Source of the DNA: Hippea sp. KM1
Lineage (GTDB): Bacteria; Campylobacterota_A; Desulfurellia; Desulfurellales; Hippeaceae
Assembly: GCF_000526195.1 (NCBI RefSeq)
Contig: NZ_JAFP01000001.1
Coordinates: forward strand, 372,001 to 436,000
DNA: 64,000 bases
Reading direction: 5' to 3'
Position numbers and translations under genes: made by a program. Of this stretch, positions 25,907-34,573 are shown in pieces. The stretch's first letter is position 1; each line of letters begins with the position of its first letter. The notes beneath the pieces were generated by a model. The model worked only from the letters and a program-made list of their open reading frames with translations. It was not told the origin of the DNA and ran no database searches.

Positions 25907-26612
25907 GCTTGTCATAGCCTCAACACCGCCAGATAAGGGCAAGATAACAAATCAGTTGAGAGAGGCTTTAGAGAATTGCGATGTGATACTGCATGACAGA
26001 CTGATAGATGTTGGAATTCTGGAGGGCGTTAAGGCAAAGAAGGTGTTTGTCGGGAAGCAGCCCTATAAAAAACACCCCTCACAGGATTCCATTAACGACA
26101 TGATAAGGATGTACCTAAAGAGGGGCTTGAGGGTTGTAAGGCTAAAGGGAGGGGATGCTGCGTTTTTCTCAAGAGCAACAGAGGAGGTGGCTGTTGCTGA
26201 GGAGTTGAATGTGGAGGTTCAATGGATAGCAGGCGTAACTGCCGCCTCTTTGTTATGCGAAAGGCTTAAGACTTCGCTTACCGTTAGGGGTGTTTCAAAC
26301 GGTGTTATTTTTATTACCGGGCATACCAGGGATAACAAAATAGAGGAGGAATACGATTGGGATGCCATAGTAAGGCTGAAAATGACGCTTGTGATTTACA
26401 TGGGCATAAAGAACCTTCCGCTTATATCTAAACTGTTGATGGATAGGGGCATGGATCCTTTTACACCTGTGGCCGTGGGCATGAATTTGGGTTTTGACGA
26501 TGAAAAAGTGGAGTTTTTCTATTTAAAGGATTTGAAAGAAAAAAGGGAAGACCTAAAACCCCCGGCTATTGTTGTCATTGGCGATGTTTTGAGGTATAGT
26601 TTAGATAAGTAG
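25896..26612 (+). CDS. cobA: Uroporphyrinogen-III C-methyltransferase, divergent
   Basis: Enzyme of 238 residues that makes precorrin-2, the branch point to cobalamin. Family segments are clear: DVILHDRLID near residue 31, KVFVGKQPYKKHPSQDSIN near 49, VVRLKGGDAAFFSRATEE near 78 and QWIAGVTAASLL near 106. It is divergent at the SAM-site N-terminus: where relatives read GAGPGDPELLT this one has IASTPPDKGKIT, and DP of RLKGGDP is DA. ATG 25896 overlaps the binding-protein stop by 11 bp; the in-frame ATG at 25854 is too far upstream. Activity is likely but the altered loop deserves a check. Confidence 0.85.
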   Translation: MAAKLVIASTPPDKGKITNQLREALENCDVILHDRLIDVGILEGVKAKKVFVGKQPYKKHPSQDSINDMIRMYLKRGLRVVRLKGGDAAFFSRATEEVAVAEELNVEVQWIAGVTAASLLCERLKTSLTVRGVSNGVIFITGHTRDNKIEEEYDWDAIVRLKMTLVIYMGIKNLPLISKLLMDRGMDPFTPVAVGMNLGFDDEKVEFFYLKDLKEKREDLKPPAIVVIGDVLRYSLDK

Positions 26613-26657
26613 TATTGTTTTTGAGAAAACGCATGGTTAGTGATAGGAGTGGTTTCT

Positions 26658-28097
26658 GTGGGGGCTGAAGCTTTAGGAGTATTGAAAAGAAGGATGTACG
26701 GTGAACACCTTACTCCTATCCAAATATTCAAAAGATTTGTATTGCCTGAGATAAAAAACCAACTCTATGATTATGTTTGGGTGGATTTATTTGCAGGCGA
26801 AGGCAATCTAATACTCCCGATTTTGGAGCTTATTCCCGAAAATAAAAGGGCGGATTTTTTTAAAAAGCATATATACTTATTTGATATTCAACAGGAGTTA
26901 ATAAACAGGGCTATTAAAAATGCAGAAAGCTACGGTATACCTGAAAATATTGCAAGAAATAATATAATTCAAAAAGATACACTAAAAGAGTATCCTAAGT
27001 TTTTGCTTGATCTGGATTTACCGATTTACCATGTAACTAACCCACCTTATTTGTATATAGGCTATATTGTAAAACATAAAGAAACATGGAAATATTTGGA
27101 GTATTTCAAAAACGGCAATGAGGGTTATCAGGATTTATATCAACTCGGTCTGATTAACGATTTGCGCAATGGTATTGAAAGAATGATCTATATCATTCCA
27201 TCAAATTTTCTCTTCGGTTTTTCTGTTTCAAATAAGATAAGGGATGATTTTTTGGAGCATTACACCATTAAAAAGGCTGTTATTTTCGAGAAAGGAATTT
27301 TTGAACATACAGGGACAAATGTGGTTATATGTTTTTTTGAGAAGAAGGGATTACCTGGTCGTGAACAGTTTTCCTTTGAGGGGATAAAGATCAATAGGGA
27401 GATCCAAAAAAAGACATATGAGCTTAAGCCGAGAAATCACTATCGTGCAGGCAACGACTTTGAAGATTTTGTTGATAGTTTTAAGGCAGATAGACCTTTA
27501 AAAATCAAATATTATTTGACTGTGGAGGAAGTGGAGGATAACAGGGGTGATTATGCGGTTAATGTAATTGATGCGAATGGTTTTAACGGTAAGGAATATC
27601 AAATGATAAGAGTATGCATAAACAGGGAACTTTATGATAAAGTTATGTCGAATATCTTGTTTGTAAGAACTGTGGATACCGGTGGTTTTAATGGCAGGGC
27701 TGGACTTTATAAAATAAGAGATGTTTTTGGTGTGGATGGGATTTTGGTGACAAAGGCTAAATATAGAACCCATCCAATCCAGATATTTTTAGAACCACAG
27801 CTTACACAAGAAGAACAAATTTTGCTTATGAATTATTTTAATCTGATGCTTGAGTATTTTAGGAGCAAGACAGACAGTGAGTTCATGACCACTTATAAAT
27901 ATTCTAATAGTGAATACACAAGAAAATATCTCGGATTATCTCAGGTAAAGAAGCTGATCCAAACGTTCCCTTGGCTGAGTATTACCAAAGCAGAGCAAAC
28001 GGAATTGGAAAAATTGGTTAACAGTAAGAATGCTGAAGGTGTTATATTTTTCTTGAAAGAAAGAAATAAAAGAAGGAAGTTGCAATTGTGGCTTTAA
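26658..28097 (+). CDS. Type II adenine-specific DNA methyltransferase
   Basis: N6-adenine methyltransferase of about 479 residues. SAM motif I is in VDLFAGEGNLI near residue 42 and catalytic motif IV is NPPY at about 128-131, the order of the gamma class (M.TaqI-like). RMIYIIPSNFLFGFSVSNK and NVVICFFEKK are later methylase-fold strands. AGGAG at 26645-26649, eight bases before GTG 26658, supports that start over GTG 26640 or 26649. It overlaps the following endonuclease gene by 10 bp. It lies between cobA and cbiL, so the pair splits a cobalamin operon. Base use is visibly more AT-rich than its cobalamin neighbours. Confidence 0.88.
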   Translation: MGAEALGVLKRRMYGEHLTPIQIFKRFVLPEIKNQLYDYVWVDLFAGEGNLILPILELIPENKRADFFKKHIYLFDIQQELINRAIKNAESYGIPENIARNNIIQKDTLKEYPKFLLDLDLPIYHVTNPPYLYIGYIVKHKETWKYLEYFKNGNEGYQDLYQLGLINDLRNGIERMIYIIPSNFLFGFSVSNKIRDDFLEHYTIKKAVIFEKGIFEHTGTNVVICFFEKKGLPGREQFSFEGIKINREIQKKTYELKPRNHYRAGNDFEDFVDSFKADRPLKIKYYLTVEEVEDNRGDYAVNVIDANGFNGKEYQMIRVCINRELYDKVMSNILFVRTVDTGGFNGRAGLYKIRDVFGVDGILVTKAKYRTHPIQIFLEPQLTQEEQILLMNYFNLMLEYFRSKTDSEFMTTYKYSNSEYTRKYLGLSQVKKLIQTFPWLSITKAEQTELEKLVNSKNAEGVIFFLKERNKRRKLQLWL

Positions 28098-29053
28098 AGG
28101 AGAATGTATATTACTGGAAAGAATCCTTAAAACACCCCGAGCCTGTATTTGACAATTACTATGTATTTGATCAAGTTGTAGTTTTTGAGAAGGATCTAAT
28201 TCAAAAAGTTAATAGATTGAGAGAACTGATAATAAGTTATTGTGTGGTTATAGAGAAGGATAAAAATTCAGCCCTTGAGATTTTAAAAGAGATTCACAAA
28301 ATAATCGTATCCGTGGATAAGATTCAATATATGGAGTTTATAGCTTTTTGGAAGACGTTGGATATGTCTTACTCTATCTTTAAAAAATTACCTAATCAGG
28401 AGTTTGTTCTTGGGGATTTAATTTATGAGTATTGTAAAAGAAGGCGCAGGTTGTATGATGGACTTGGGTATAGCAATATGGTTATTCAGGCTTTATACGA
28501 TAACGGGACATCTCGAAAGAAGAGAACATCAGCAATAGAGAAGATAAAGGGAATGGTAGTAGATATATTTGGAGAGGTTTTTAAAGCCGATACAGTTGAT
28601 GATATAGATAGATTGGAGTTGGCTTACATTTTGCCTGACAGTGGAGATAAGGAGTTGTTTTTAAATTTTTTATATAGATTCAACCTTAAGTTTTCTTATG
28701 GTAAAAGGAATCAAAATAAAATACCAGATTTTTTATTAAAATGTAAAGGCCGTATATTGATAATAGAGGCAAAACACATAAAGGAACCCGGAGGTGAGCA
28801 GAATAAATCTATAGGTGAGTTGATTGATTTTATTCATCAAAAAGAAGATAAAAACAACATACATTATGTGGGTTTTGTAGATGGCATATATTTCAATCTC
28901 TTGATTGATCCGTCAACATCAAAGGGGAAGACGAAAAATAAAATCCAGCAGCAGAAAAATGATATAGAGTCTTCTCTGAGTATGTATAAAAATAATTTTT
29001 TTGTTAACACTGCCGGCTTGAATAGTCTTTTCATGGATTTAAAAAAGGGGTGA
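28088..29053 (+). CDS. Type II restriction endonuclease, PD-(D/E)XK type
   Basis: Protein of 321 residues, co-expressed with the preceding methylase. The nuclease motif is visible as IPDFLLKCKGRILIIEAKH: P-D at 213-214 and E-A-K at 227-229. The N-terminal ~190 residues are helical and not assignable to a named family. GAAGGAAG eight bases before GTG 28088 supports the start, inside the methylase gene. The recognition sequence cannot be deduced. The endonuclease call rests on the motif plus the overlapping methylase partner. The gene ends 2 bp before the cbiL start region, so the insertion was neat and left the downstream operon readable. Confidence 0.8.
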   Translation: MALKENVYYWKESLKHPEPVFDNYYVFDQVVVFEKDLIQKVNRLRELIISYCVVIEKDKNSALEILKEIHKIIVSVDKIQYMEFIAFWKTLDMSYSIFKKLPNQEFVLGDLIYEYCKRRRRLYDGLGYSNMVIQALYDNGTSRKKRTSAIEKIKGMVVDIFGEVFKADTVDDIDRLELAYILPDSGDKELFLNFLYRFNLKFSYGKRNQNKIPDFLLKCKGRILIIEAKHIKEPGGEQNKSIGELIDFIHQKEDKNNIHYVGFVDGIYFNLLIDPSTSKGKTKNKIQQQKNDIESSLSMYKNNFFVNTAGLNSLFMDLKKG

Positions 29054-29055
29054 TC

Positions 29056-29751
29056 ATGGGCAAGGTGTTTGTTATTGGTCTTGGGGCTGGGGATGAGGGG
29101 CTTATTACGCTTAAGGCCTTCAGGATTCTTAAGGGGTGCGATGTTGTGATAACGCCCAAATCGTCTCTATCTGCAAGGAGCGTTGCGTTAGAGATTGTAA
29201 GGGGTATAATGGATGAGAGTAAGATTGAGTTTTTCTTGTTTCCCACAACAAACGATGAAGAACAGCTAAAGGAGGCTTACGATAAGGAGGCCGAAAGGAT
29301 AAAACAGCTGACAGATGAAGGCAAAAGCGTTGCATACACCACCATCGGCGATGTTTCTGTCTATTCCACATTCAATTACCTATCCGAAAGATTGAATCGC
29401 CTGGGTGTGGATTTTGAGATCATAGAGGGCATACCATCGTTTATCTCTTTGGCAGATAGAGTAAAAAAACCCCTGGTGCTTAAAGGGGAATCCTTTGCTG
29501 TTGTTGAGCTTAAAGAGGGTGTGGATAAGATTGTAAAGTTGTTTGAGCTTGTGAGCACCGTTGTTGTTATGAAAATAGGCAACAGGATTGAACAGCTCTT
29601 TGAGTTGACGGATAGGCTAAATCTTGAATACGCCTATCTGGGCTCTAAGCTTTACTTAGATGGCGAGCAGATTGTTGACCTCTTAAGCGCAAGAAGGGAA
29701 GAGATATCCGATGCGTATCTGTCTGTGGCCATACTGAAGGGCGCCAAATGA
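29056..29751 (+). CDS. cbiL: Cobalt-factor II / precorrin-2 C20-methyltransferase
   Basis: CbiL/CobI methyltransferase of about 231 residues, adding the C20 methyl group. It begins KVFVIGLGAGDEGLITLKAF, where GLGAGD replaces the common GxGPGD. YTTIGDVSVYSTFNYL lies near residue 97 and FEIIEGIPSFISLADRV near 122; GDVSVYSTF is characteristic of the C20 enzyme. AAAAGGGG precedes ATG 29056; GTG 29050 is possible. It directly follows the inserted restriction gene and overlaps cbiC by 4 bp. Confidence 0.92.
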   Translation: MGKVFVIGLGAGDEGLITLKAFRILKGCDVVITPKSSLSARSVALEIVRGIMDESKIEFFLFPTTNDEEQLKEAYDKEAERIKQLTDEGKSVAYTTIGDVSVYSTFNYLSERLNRLGVDFEIIEGIPSFISLADRVKKPLVLKGESFAVVELKEGVDKIVKLFELVSTVVVMKIGNRIEQLFELTDRLNLEYAYLGSKLYLDGEQIVDLLSARREEISDAYLSVAILKGAK

Positions 29752-30362
29752 AAGGGCAACAGATCGAAAGGAAGAGCTTTGAGATAATAGAATCGAGCGT
29801 TGATTTGGGCAGGTTTGATCGATTTCAGCAGGCCATAGTTAAAAGGATAATCCATGCATCGGGTGATCTTGAGTTTGCAAAGCTGATAGAGTTCTCCCAT
29901 GATGCTGTTGAAAGGGGCATTGCGGCTTTGAGGGAAGGATACAGCGTTGTATGTGATGTAAATATGGTAAAGACGGGTATTACCGAGGCCTTTGCCTCTA
30001 AGATAGGCATAGAACTTCACTGTTTTATAAACGACCCCGATGTTATCAAACGATCCAGGTTGGAAAACAAAACAAGGGCTGAGTGCTGTATATTGAAGGC
30101 CAATGAGATGTTTGACGGTATAGTCTTTGTAATTGGCAACTCGCCGACGGCCTTGCTTGAGGTGCTTAGGCTAAATCGGCTTGGAGTGTTAAAACCGTCG
30201 TTTGTTTTGGGGTTTCCCGTGGGTTTTGTGGATGCGGAAAAATCAAAAAAGCTTCTTGCTGAATCCAACCTGCCTTATATAACAAACAGGGGCACAAAGG
30301 GCGGAAGCCCTGTTGCTGCAAGCGCCTTCAGGGCGTTGGCTGGATTGGCCTTCGATTTATGA
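29748..30362 (+). CDS. cbiC: Cobalt-precorrin-8 methylmutase
   Basis: CbiC/CobH of 204 residues moves the C11 methyl group to C12, producing cobyrinic acid. Family marks: IERKSFEIIESSVD at the N-terminus, VKRIIHASGDLEFAKLIEFS with the catalytic His near residue 37, VVCDVNMVKTGI near 66 and FVIGNSPTALLEVLRL near 127. GFPVGFVDAEKSK is the conserved C-terminal segment. It overlaps cbiL and cbiJ by 4 bp each, so it is part of a coupled set of three. Confidence 0.95.
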   Translation: MKGQQIERKSFEIIESSVDLGRFDRFQQAIVKRIIHASGDLEFAKLIEFSHDAVERGIAALREGYSVVCDVNMVKTGITEAFASKIGIELHCFINDPDVIKRSRLENKTRAECCILKANEMFDGIVFVIGNSPTALLEVLRLNRLGVLKPSFVLGFPVGFVDAEKSKKLLAESNLPYITNRGTKGGSPVAASAFRALAGLAFDL

Positions 30363-31030
30363 TACTGATTCTTGGTGGAACATCCGATACACACAAGGTT
30401 GTCGATAGCCTAAAGGAGCCATACATAATCACCGTCGCCACCGATTACGGCTTTAGTGTTTTCTTTAGGCTCTATGGTGAAAGGGTTAAACGAATCAGGT
30501 TTACGGAGGAATCGTTAAGGGGTTTTATAGAAAAACACGGCATCGATAGGATAATCGACACGACACATCCGTATGCTAAAGAGATTTCAAGGATAGCAAG
30601 AAGCGTCTCATCTTATATGGGCATACCCTATGAAAACAGAAAGAGGAAGCTGTCTGTGGAGTTTGATTATGAAGGTATTTTTTTGGCTAAAGATATAGAA
30701 CAGGCTAAGGAATTTTTAAAGAATAACTGCAATAGGATTCTGTTTACCATAGGCTCAAAGCCTTTGGATGAATTTGTCGATTTTAAGGATAGGGGTTATT
30801 TCAGGATTTTACCCTATTCAAGCTCTATAGACAGATGCCTTAAGCTCGGTATAGAACCAAAAAGGATAATAGCCATGCAGGGGCCGTTCTCTGTCAAATT
30901 AAACGAGGCGTTGATAGATGAGTTTGGCATAGACTGCCTGGTATCAAAAAACAGCGGCAAGGCCGGTGGGTTGGATTCAAAGATAGAGGCAGCAAGAAGA
31001 AAAAATATTCGTGTGGTTATGCTGCTTTAA
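30359..31030 (+). CDS. cbiJ: Cobalt-precorrin-6A reductase
   Basis: CbiJ/CobK of 223 residues reduces cobalt-precorrin-6A with NAD(P)H. The N-terminus ILILGGTSDTHKVVDSL is the typical dinucleotide-binding turn. Further family segments are RIIDTTHPYAKEISRIA near residue 61, RILFTIGSKPLDEF near 121 and IAMQGPFSVKLNEAL near 167, and LVSKNSGKAGGLDSKIEAA near 199. It is the last gene of the riboswitch operon. The stop codon is immediately adjacent (no gap) to the stop codon of the convergent efflux operon. Confidence 0.94.
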   Translation: MILILGGTSDTHKVVDSLKEPYIITVATDYGFSVFFRLYGERVKRIRFTEESLRGFIEKHGIDRIIDTTHPYAKEISRIARSVSSYMGIPYENRKRKLSVEFDYEGIFLAKDIEQAKEFLKNNCNRILFTIGSKPLDEFVDFKDRGYFRILPYSSSIDRCLKLGIEPKRIIAMQGPFSVKLNEALIDEFGIDCLVSKNSGKAGGLDSKIEAARRKNIRVVMLL

Positions 31031-32548
31031 TCAGTGCAGTTTCGCCTGCTGCGGCTTCTTAAGGATGAAAAGTAGCGGTATGAGCACGATAAACATCACT
31101 GCACAGAAATAGAAGGCGTCGTTGAAGGCCAACATCATCGACTGTCTTAACAACTCCTTATACATAACGCCGAACTGCTCCATCACCGAATGGAACTTTA
31201 ATGATAGGGTCTGTTGCGCCTGTATGAATGCCTCGTTTGTGGGTATCAGGTTTTCAACAAGCCTCTCCTGATGGAATTGAGCCCTTCGGGTTAGTATTGT
31301 TGTGACTATGGCCGTTCCGAAGCTTCCCCCTATGTTCCTGATGAAGTTAAACATACCCGAGGCGTTGCCCATCTCCTCGTTGCTTATATCGGCAAATGTT
31401 GCAGCGGCCAGCGGGACAAAGAATGTGGCCATGGATATACCCTGGATGGCCCTGGGCGTGATTACGCTTAAAAAGTCTGCCGATAGATTGAAGTGAGCCA
31501 TCATGTTTATGGCTATGTAATTGACGATAAAGCTTATCAGGAGTATCTTTCTTGGGTCTGCACCCTTCTCTAAAAACTTACCAACGATAGGCATGCCGAT
31601 CATTGTTGTTAGAGCGCCAGGCCCCAACACCAATCCGGCCAAGAATGCATCGTATCCCATGAGGTTTTGAAGATACATCGGCAGAAGCACCACGCTTCCA
31701 AAGAAGCTAAAAAACCCAAAAAACATGAGGGCATTGCCCGCAGAAAACGATCTGTCTTTAAAGATGCGCAGGTTAACAACAGGGTGTTTTTCCCTTAGCT
31801 CATGCCATATGAACACTCCAAACCCGACAGCCGATATAATCGCCAGTGTCGTGATGAATCTGGATTCAAACCAATCCTTCCTCTGGGCATTATCAAGGAG
31901 TATCTGCAATGCTCCGACGGCTATGGCAAGATAAGCAAGCCCCTTGTAATCGATGGGTGTCTTTTTCATGTTCTTTATGTATCCCGGGTCGTGTACGAAT
32001 ATGTTTACCAGCAAGAAGGAGAACAACCCTATTGGCACATTGATGTAGAATATCCATCTCCAGCCCCAGTTATCCGTGATCCATCCGCCAAGCACAGGCC
32101 CCAAAATAGGGGCAACAATGACACCCATGCCGTAAACGGCCATAGCCATGCCGTGCTCCTTTTTGGGGAATGATTCAAGCAGTATGGCCTGTGATACAGG
32201 TTGCAATCCGCCCCCTGCTATACCCTGGAGAAACCTTAACACCACAAGGGATAGGAATGTTGGTGCATATCCGCATGCAAAGGAGAACAGGGTAAACAGA
32301 AATATGGATGCAAGCAGGTATCTCTTTCTGCCGAATCTTACGGCCAGCCAGCCCGTTATGGGGATAATTATGGCGTTGGACACCATGTAAGAGGTTAATA
32401 CCCATGTGGATTCGTCTAAGCTAATGCTCAAATCGCCTTGGATGTGGGGCAGTGAGACATTCACTATGGTTGTGTCTATGATCTCCATTATCGTGGGCAA
32501 CATCACCGCTATGGCGATGAGCCACTTGTTGGTTTTCTTTTCCTCCAT
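31031..32548 (-). CDS. emrB: EmrB/QacA-family (DHA2) drug efflux transporter
   Basis: MFS transporter of 505 residues with the 14-helix DHA2 layout. Segments typical of EmrB are EIIDTTIVNVSLPHIQGDLS near residue 22, ITGWLAVRFGRKRYLL near 60 and GVIVAPILGPVLGGWITDNW near 142 (motif C of exporters). PRAIQGISMATFFVPLA lies in the C-terminal half. It pumps hydrophobic drugs or similar compounds through the EmrA adaptor encoded directly upstream, probably with an outer-membrane TolC channel encoded elsewhere. It is the third gene of the marR-emrA-emrB operon. Confidence 0.92.
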   Translation of the reverse strand: MEEKKTNKWLIAIAVMLPTIMEIIDTTIVNVSLPHIQGDLSISLDESTWVLTSYMVSNAIIIPITGWLAVRFGRKRYLLASIFLFTLFSFACGYAPTFLSLVVLRFLQGIAGGGLQPVSQAILLESFPKKEHGMAMAVYGMGVIVAPILGPVLGGWITDNWGWRWIFYINVPIGLFSFLLVNIFVHDPGYIKNMKKTPIDYKGLAYLAIAVGALQILLDNAQRKDWFESRFITTLAIISAVGFGVFIWHELREKHPVVNLRIFKDRSFSAGNALMFFGFFSFFGSVVLLPMYLQNLMGYDAFLAGLVLGPGALTTMIGMPIVGKFLEKGADPRKILLISFIVNYIAINMMAHFNLSADFLSVITPRAIQGISMATFFVPLAAATFADISNEEMGNASGMFNFIRNIGGSFGTAIVTTILTRRAQFHQERLVENLIPTNEAFIQAQQTLSLKFHSVMEQFGVMYKELLRQSMMLAFNDAFYFCAVMFIVLIPLLFILKKPQQAKLH

Positions 32549-33538
32549 CTATTTTACAAGCACCGTTGTATATGCGCTCATTCCAACCCTTAAGGGCACA
32601 TTAGGCGGGTTTTTGAACAGTATCTTTACGGGTATCCTCTGTGTGACCTTTATCCAGTTTCCTGAGGCGTTTTGGGGTGGAAATAGCGAAAAGACCTCGC
32701 CCGTTCCGTATTGTATGCTGTCTATTGTGCCTTTGAATGTTTTGTGCGGATATGCATCTATCTTTATAACCACATCCATGCCCTTTTTCATCTTCTCTAT
32801 CTGGGATTCCTTGTAATTGGCCACAATCCAGGCCCCCTTATCTGGCACTATCGCACATATGGGTATCTGGGGCGATACGAATTTACCCACCTCAACACTC
32901 TTTTTGGTTATGAAGCCCTCATAAGGCGCCTTTATGTTTGTGTATGATAGGTTAAGTTTTGCCCTCTCAAGGGAGGCTCTGGCAGCTTCAACGGCCTTCT
33001 GTGCGCTTTTGTATGTTGCCTCTGCCTGCCTGTATCTTTCCTCTGCGGCCTCTAAGGAGGCTTTTGTTATGTTGTAATTTGTCAGGTAAACCTCGTATTT
33101 GTCTTTTGATATGACCTTATCCTTAAAGAGCCGCTTTGCCCTTTTGAAGTCCCAGATAGCCTTTTGGAGCTTGGATTTGTAAACATTTATTTGGGCCTGG
33201 GCAAGTGGTATGGCCTCCTTTGCCTCGATTAACTTGGCCTTTGCAAGCTCTAAGTTAGCTTGAGCCGATTTGAGGGCAATCTCAAATGGCTGCTTGTCGA
33301 TAACGGCAATTATTTGCCCCTTCTTCACATGTTGATTGTCATCAACAAGCACATCTATGATTGTTCCTGAAATGCGGGGGTTTACCCAATAGATGTTGTT
33401 GGTTATATAGGCATCGTCGGTTGAGATGTGGGTCTTTTTGTATTGTATAAAGAAGAATGTCCCCACGGCAAAAGCCACAAGCACAAGGATTAGGATGAGT
33501 TTCTTGTTTGGTCTGTTTTTAGCCTTTGTTTCTTTCAT
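32549..33538 (-). CDS. emrA: EmrA-type membrane fusion protein
   Basis: Adaptor of 329 residues linking EmrB to an outer-membrane channel. One N-terminal membrane helix (KLILILVLVAFAVGTFFFIQ) is followed by the lipoyl-like half-motif VNPRISGTIIDVLVDDNQHV, a long coiled-coil hairpin (about residues 80-200) and the second half-motif LSYTNIKAPYEGFITKKSVE. GGAGA before ATG 33538 selects this start over the in-frame ATG at 33577. The start overlaps the end of marR by 20 bp. Co-expression with emrB is clear from the adjacent coordinates. Confidence 0.92.
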   Translation of the reverse strand: MKETKAKNRPNKKLILILVLVAFAVGTFFFIQYKKTHISTDDAYITNNIYWVNPRISGTIIDVLVDDNQHVKKGQIIAVIDKQPFEIALKSAQANLELAKAKLIEAKEAIPLAQAQINVYKSKLQKAIWDFKRAKRLFKDKVISKDKYEVYLTNYNITKASLEAAEERYRQAEATYKSAQKAVEAARASLERAKLNLSYTNIKAPYEGFITKKSVEVGKFVSPQIPICAIVPDKGAWIVANYKESQIEKMKKGMDVVIKIDAYPHKTFKGTIDSIQYGTGEVFSLFPPQNASGNWIKVTQRIPVKILFKNPPNVPLRVGMSAYTTVLVK

Positions 33539-33995
33539 GTGTATTTCTCCTTTGGTTAATAATATAGTCTTCCGCATTCTTGGCCATTGTCTTTAAAATC
33601 TCATAGATCTTTTCTTTATCGTCTTTTGTTAGCCCCCTGCAGAGTATATCGTCCCATTCCAAGGCCAGTTTCCTTATCTGCTTTCTGACCTCTATGGCCT
33701 TTGGGGTTGGGTAAAGATTATAGGAGCGCCTGTCCTTTTCGGATACCGTCCTTGTTATATATCCATTTTTTTCCAACACCTTTATGGCTTTTGCCGTTGT
33801 GCTTTTGTTGATCTTTAGCATATAGCTAAGTTTCTCTTGTGTTATACCTGCATTGTCCACGGTAAAGATAAAAAACATCAACTGACTGGCCGTCATATTA
33901 AACGGCTTTAACTTCTCATTGGCATGAATCATGGAGTATCTGTATAGGATAGAGATCCACTTCCCTAACGGTTCCTTGCTTAAATAATCCTCCAT
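33519..33995 (-). CDS. MarR-family transcriptional regulator
   Basis: Winged-helix regulator of 158 residues. The DNA-binding core is GITQEKLSYMLKINKSTTAKAIKVLEKNGYITR, with the wing RTVSEKDRRSYNLYPTPKA around residues 81-99, a standard MarR layout. It heads the emrAB operon and probably represses it. Its promoter (TTGCAA, 17 bp, TATACA) is overlapped at the -35 by the palindrome at 34019-34037. The same 19 bp recur at the tolC-RND promoter. The ATG lies about nine bases after the -10, so the message is nearly leaderless. Small aromatic or phenolic ligands are usual for this family; the ligand here is unknown. Confidence 0.9.
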   Translation of the reverse strand: MEDYLSKEPLGKWISILYRYSMIHANEKLKPFNMTASQLMFFIFTVDNAGITQEKLSYMLKINKSTTAKAIKVLEKNGYITRTVSEKDRRSYNLYPTPKAIEVRKQIRKLALEWDDILCRGLTKDDKEKIYEILKTMAKNAEDYIINQRRNTHERNKG

Positions 33996-34004
33996 TGGAA
34001 AAAT

Positions 34005-34037
34005 TGTATACCAAAAAATAGTTTCAATTGCAACTAA
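34005..34037 (-). promoter_or_regulatory. marR-emrAB promoter with MarR operator
   Basis: Minus strand: -35 TTGCAA (34028-34033), 17-bp spacer, -10 TATACA (34005-34010). The palindrome TAGTTTCAATTGCAACTAA (34019-34037) covers the -35. An identical 19-bp sequence overlaps the tolC promoter at 59330-59348 with the same 17-bp geometry. Occupancy should block RNA polymerase, giving autorepression. Confidence 0.8.
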
Positions 34038-34060
34038 ATTATCGTTTTTGCTTGTATGTC

Positions 34061-34480
34061 TTATTCGCCGATGATCTTGATTAGAACCCTTTTGGGTCTT
34101 CTGCCGTCGAACTCACCGTAAAATATCTGCTCCCACGGGCCAAAATCGAGCTTGCCGTCTGTAATTGCCACAACGACCTCTCGCCCCATAATCTGCCTTT
34201 TTAGGTGGGCATCACCGTTGTCCTCACCCGTTAGGTTATGCCTGTATCTGCTTATCGGCTCATGCGGTGCCAGCTTCTCAAGCCATTCCTTATAGTCCTG
34301 ATGCAGCCCGGGTTCATCGTCGTTTATGAATACAGAGGCGGTTATGTGCATAGCGTTTACCAAACACAGACCCTCTTTTATGCCGCTCTCTTTTACGGCG
34401 TTTTCCACCTCTTGAGTGATGTTTATTAACTCCACCCTCTCTTTTGTGTTAAACCATAACTCCTTTCTGTATGACTTCAT
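34061..34480 (-). CDS. YjbQ/UPF0047-family protein
   Basis: Protein of 139 residues of the YjbQ family, small trimeric proteins with a metal-like site; some members show weak thiamine-phosphate synthase activity but the physiological role is unsettled. Family marks: [38 protein letters not shown] and the C-terminal [25 protein letters not shown] before ATG 34480 selects this start over the in-frame ATG at 34534. It is transcribed alone, away from the ribD promoter. No function is proposed beyond the family. Confidence 0.85.
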   Translation of the reverse strand: MKSYRKELWFNTKERVELINITQEVENAVKESGIKEGLCLVNAMHITASVFINDDEPGLHQDYKEWLEKLAPHEPISRYRHNLTGEDNGDAHLKRQIMGREVVVAITDGKLDFGPWEQIFYGEFDGRRPKRVLIKIIGE

Positions 34481-34573
34481 CTCAACCTCCCTCTGCTGTT
34501 GTGATTCTGGCAAGATTTTAGGCTTTTTTATCAAAAAGGCAACGGGTTTGGGGTTTGAGAAATTGTTTATTTT

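Noticed and set aside
31028-31033. Zero-base gap between convergent cbiJ and emrB as a special structure
   Set aside because: The stops are simply adjacent; no hairpin spans them, and compact convergent ends are common in this window.
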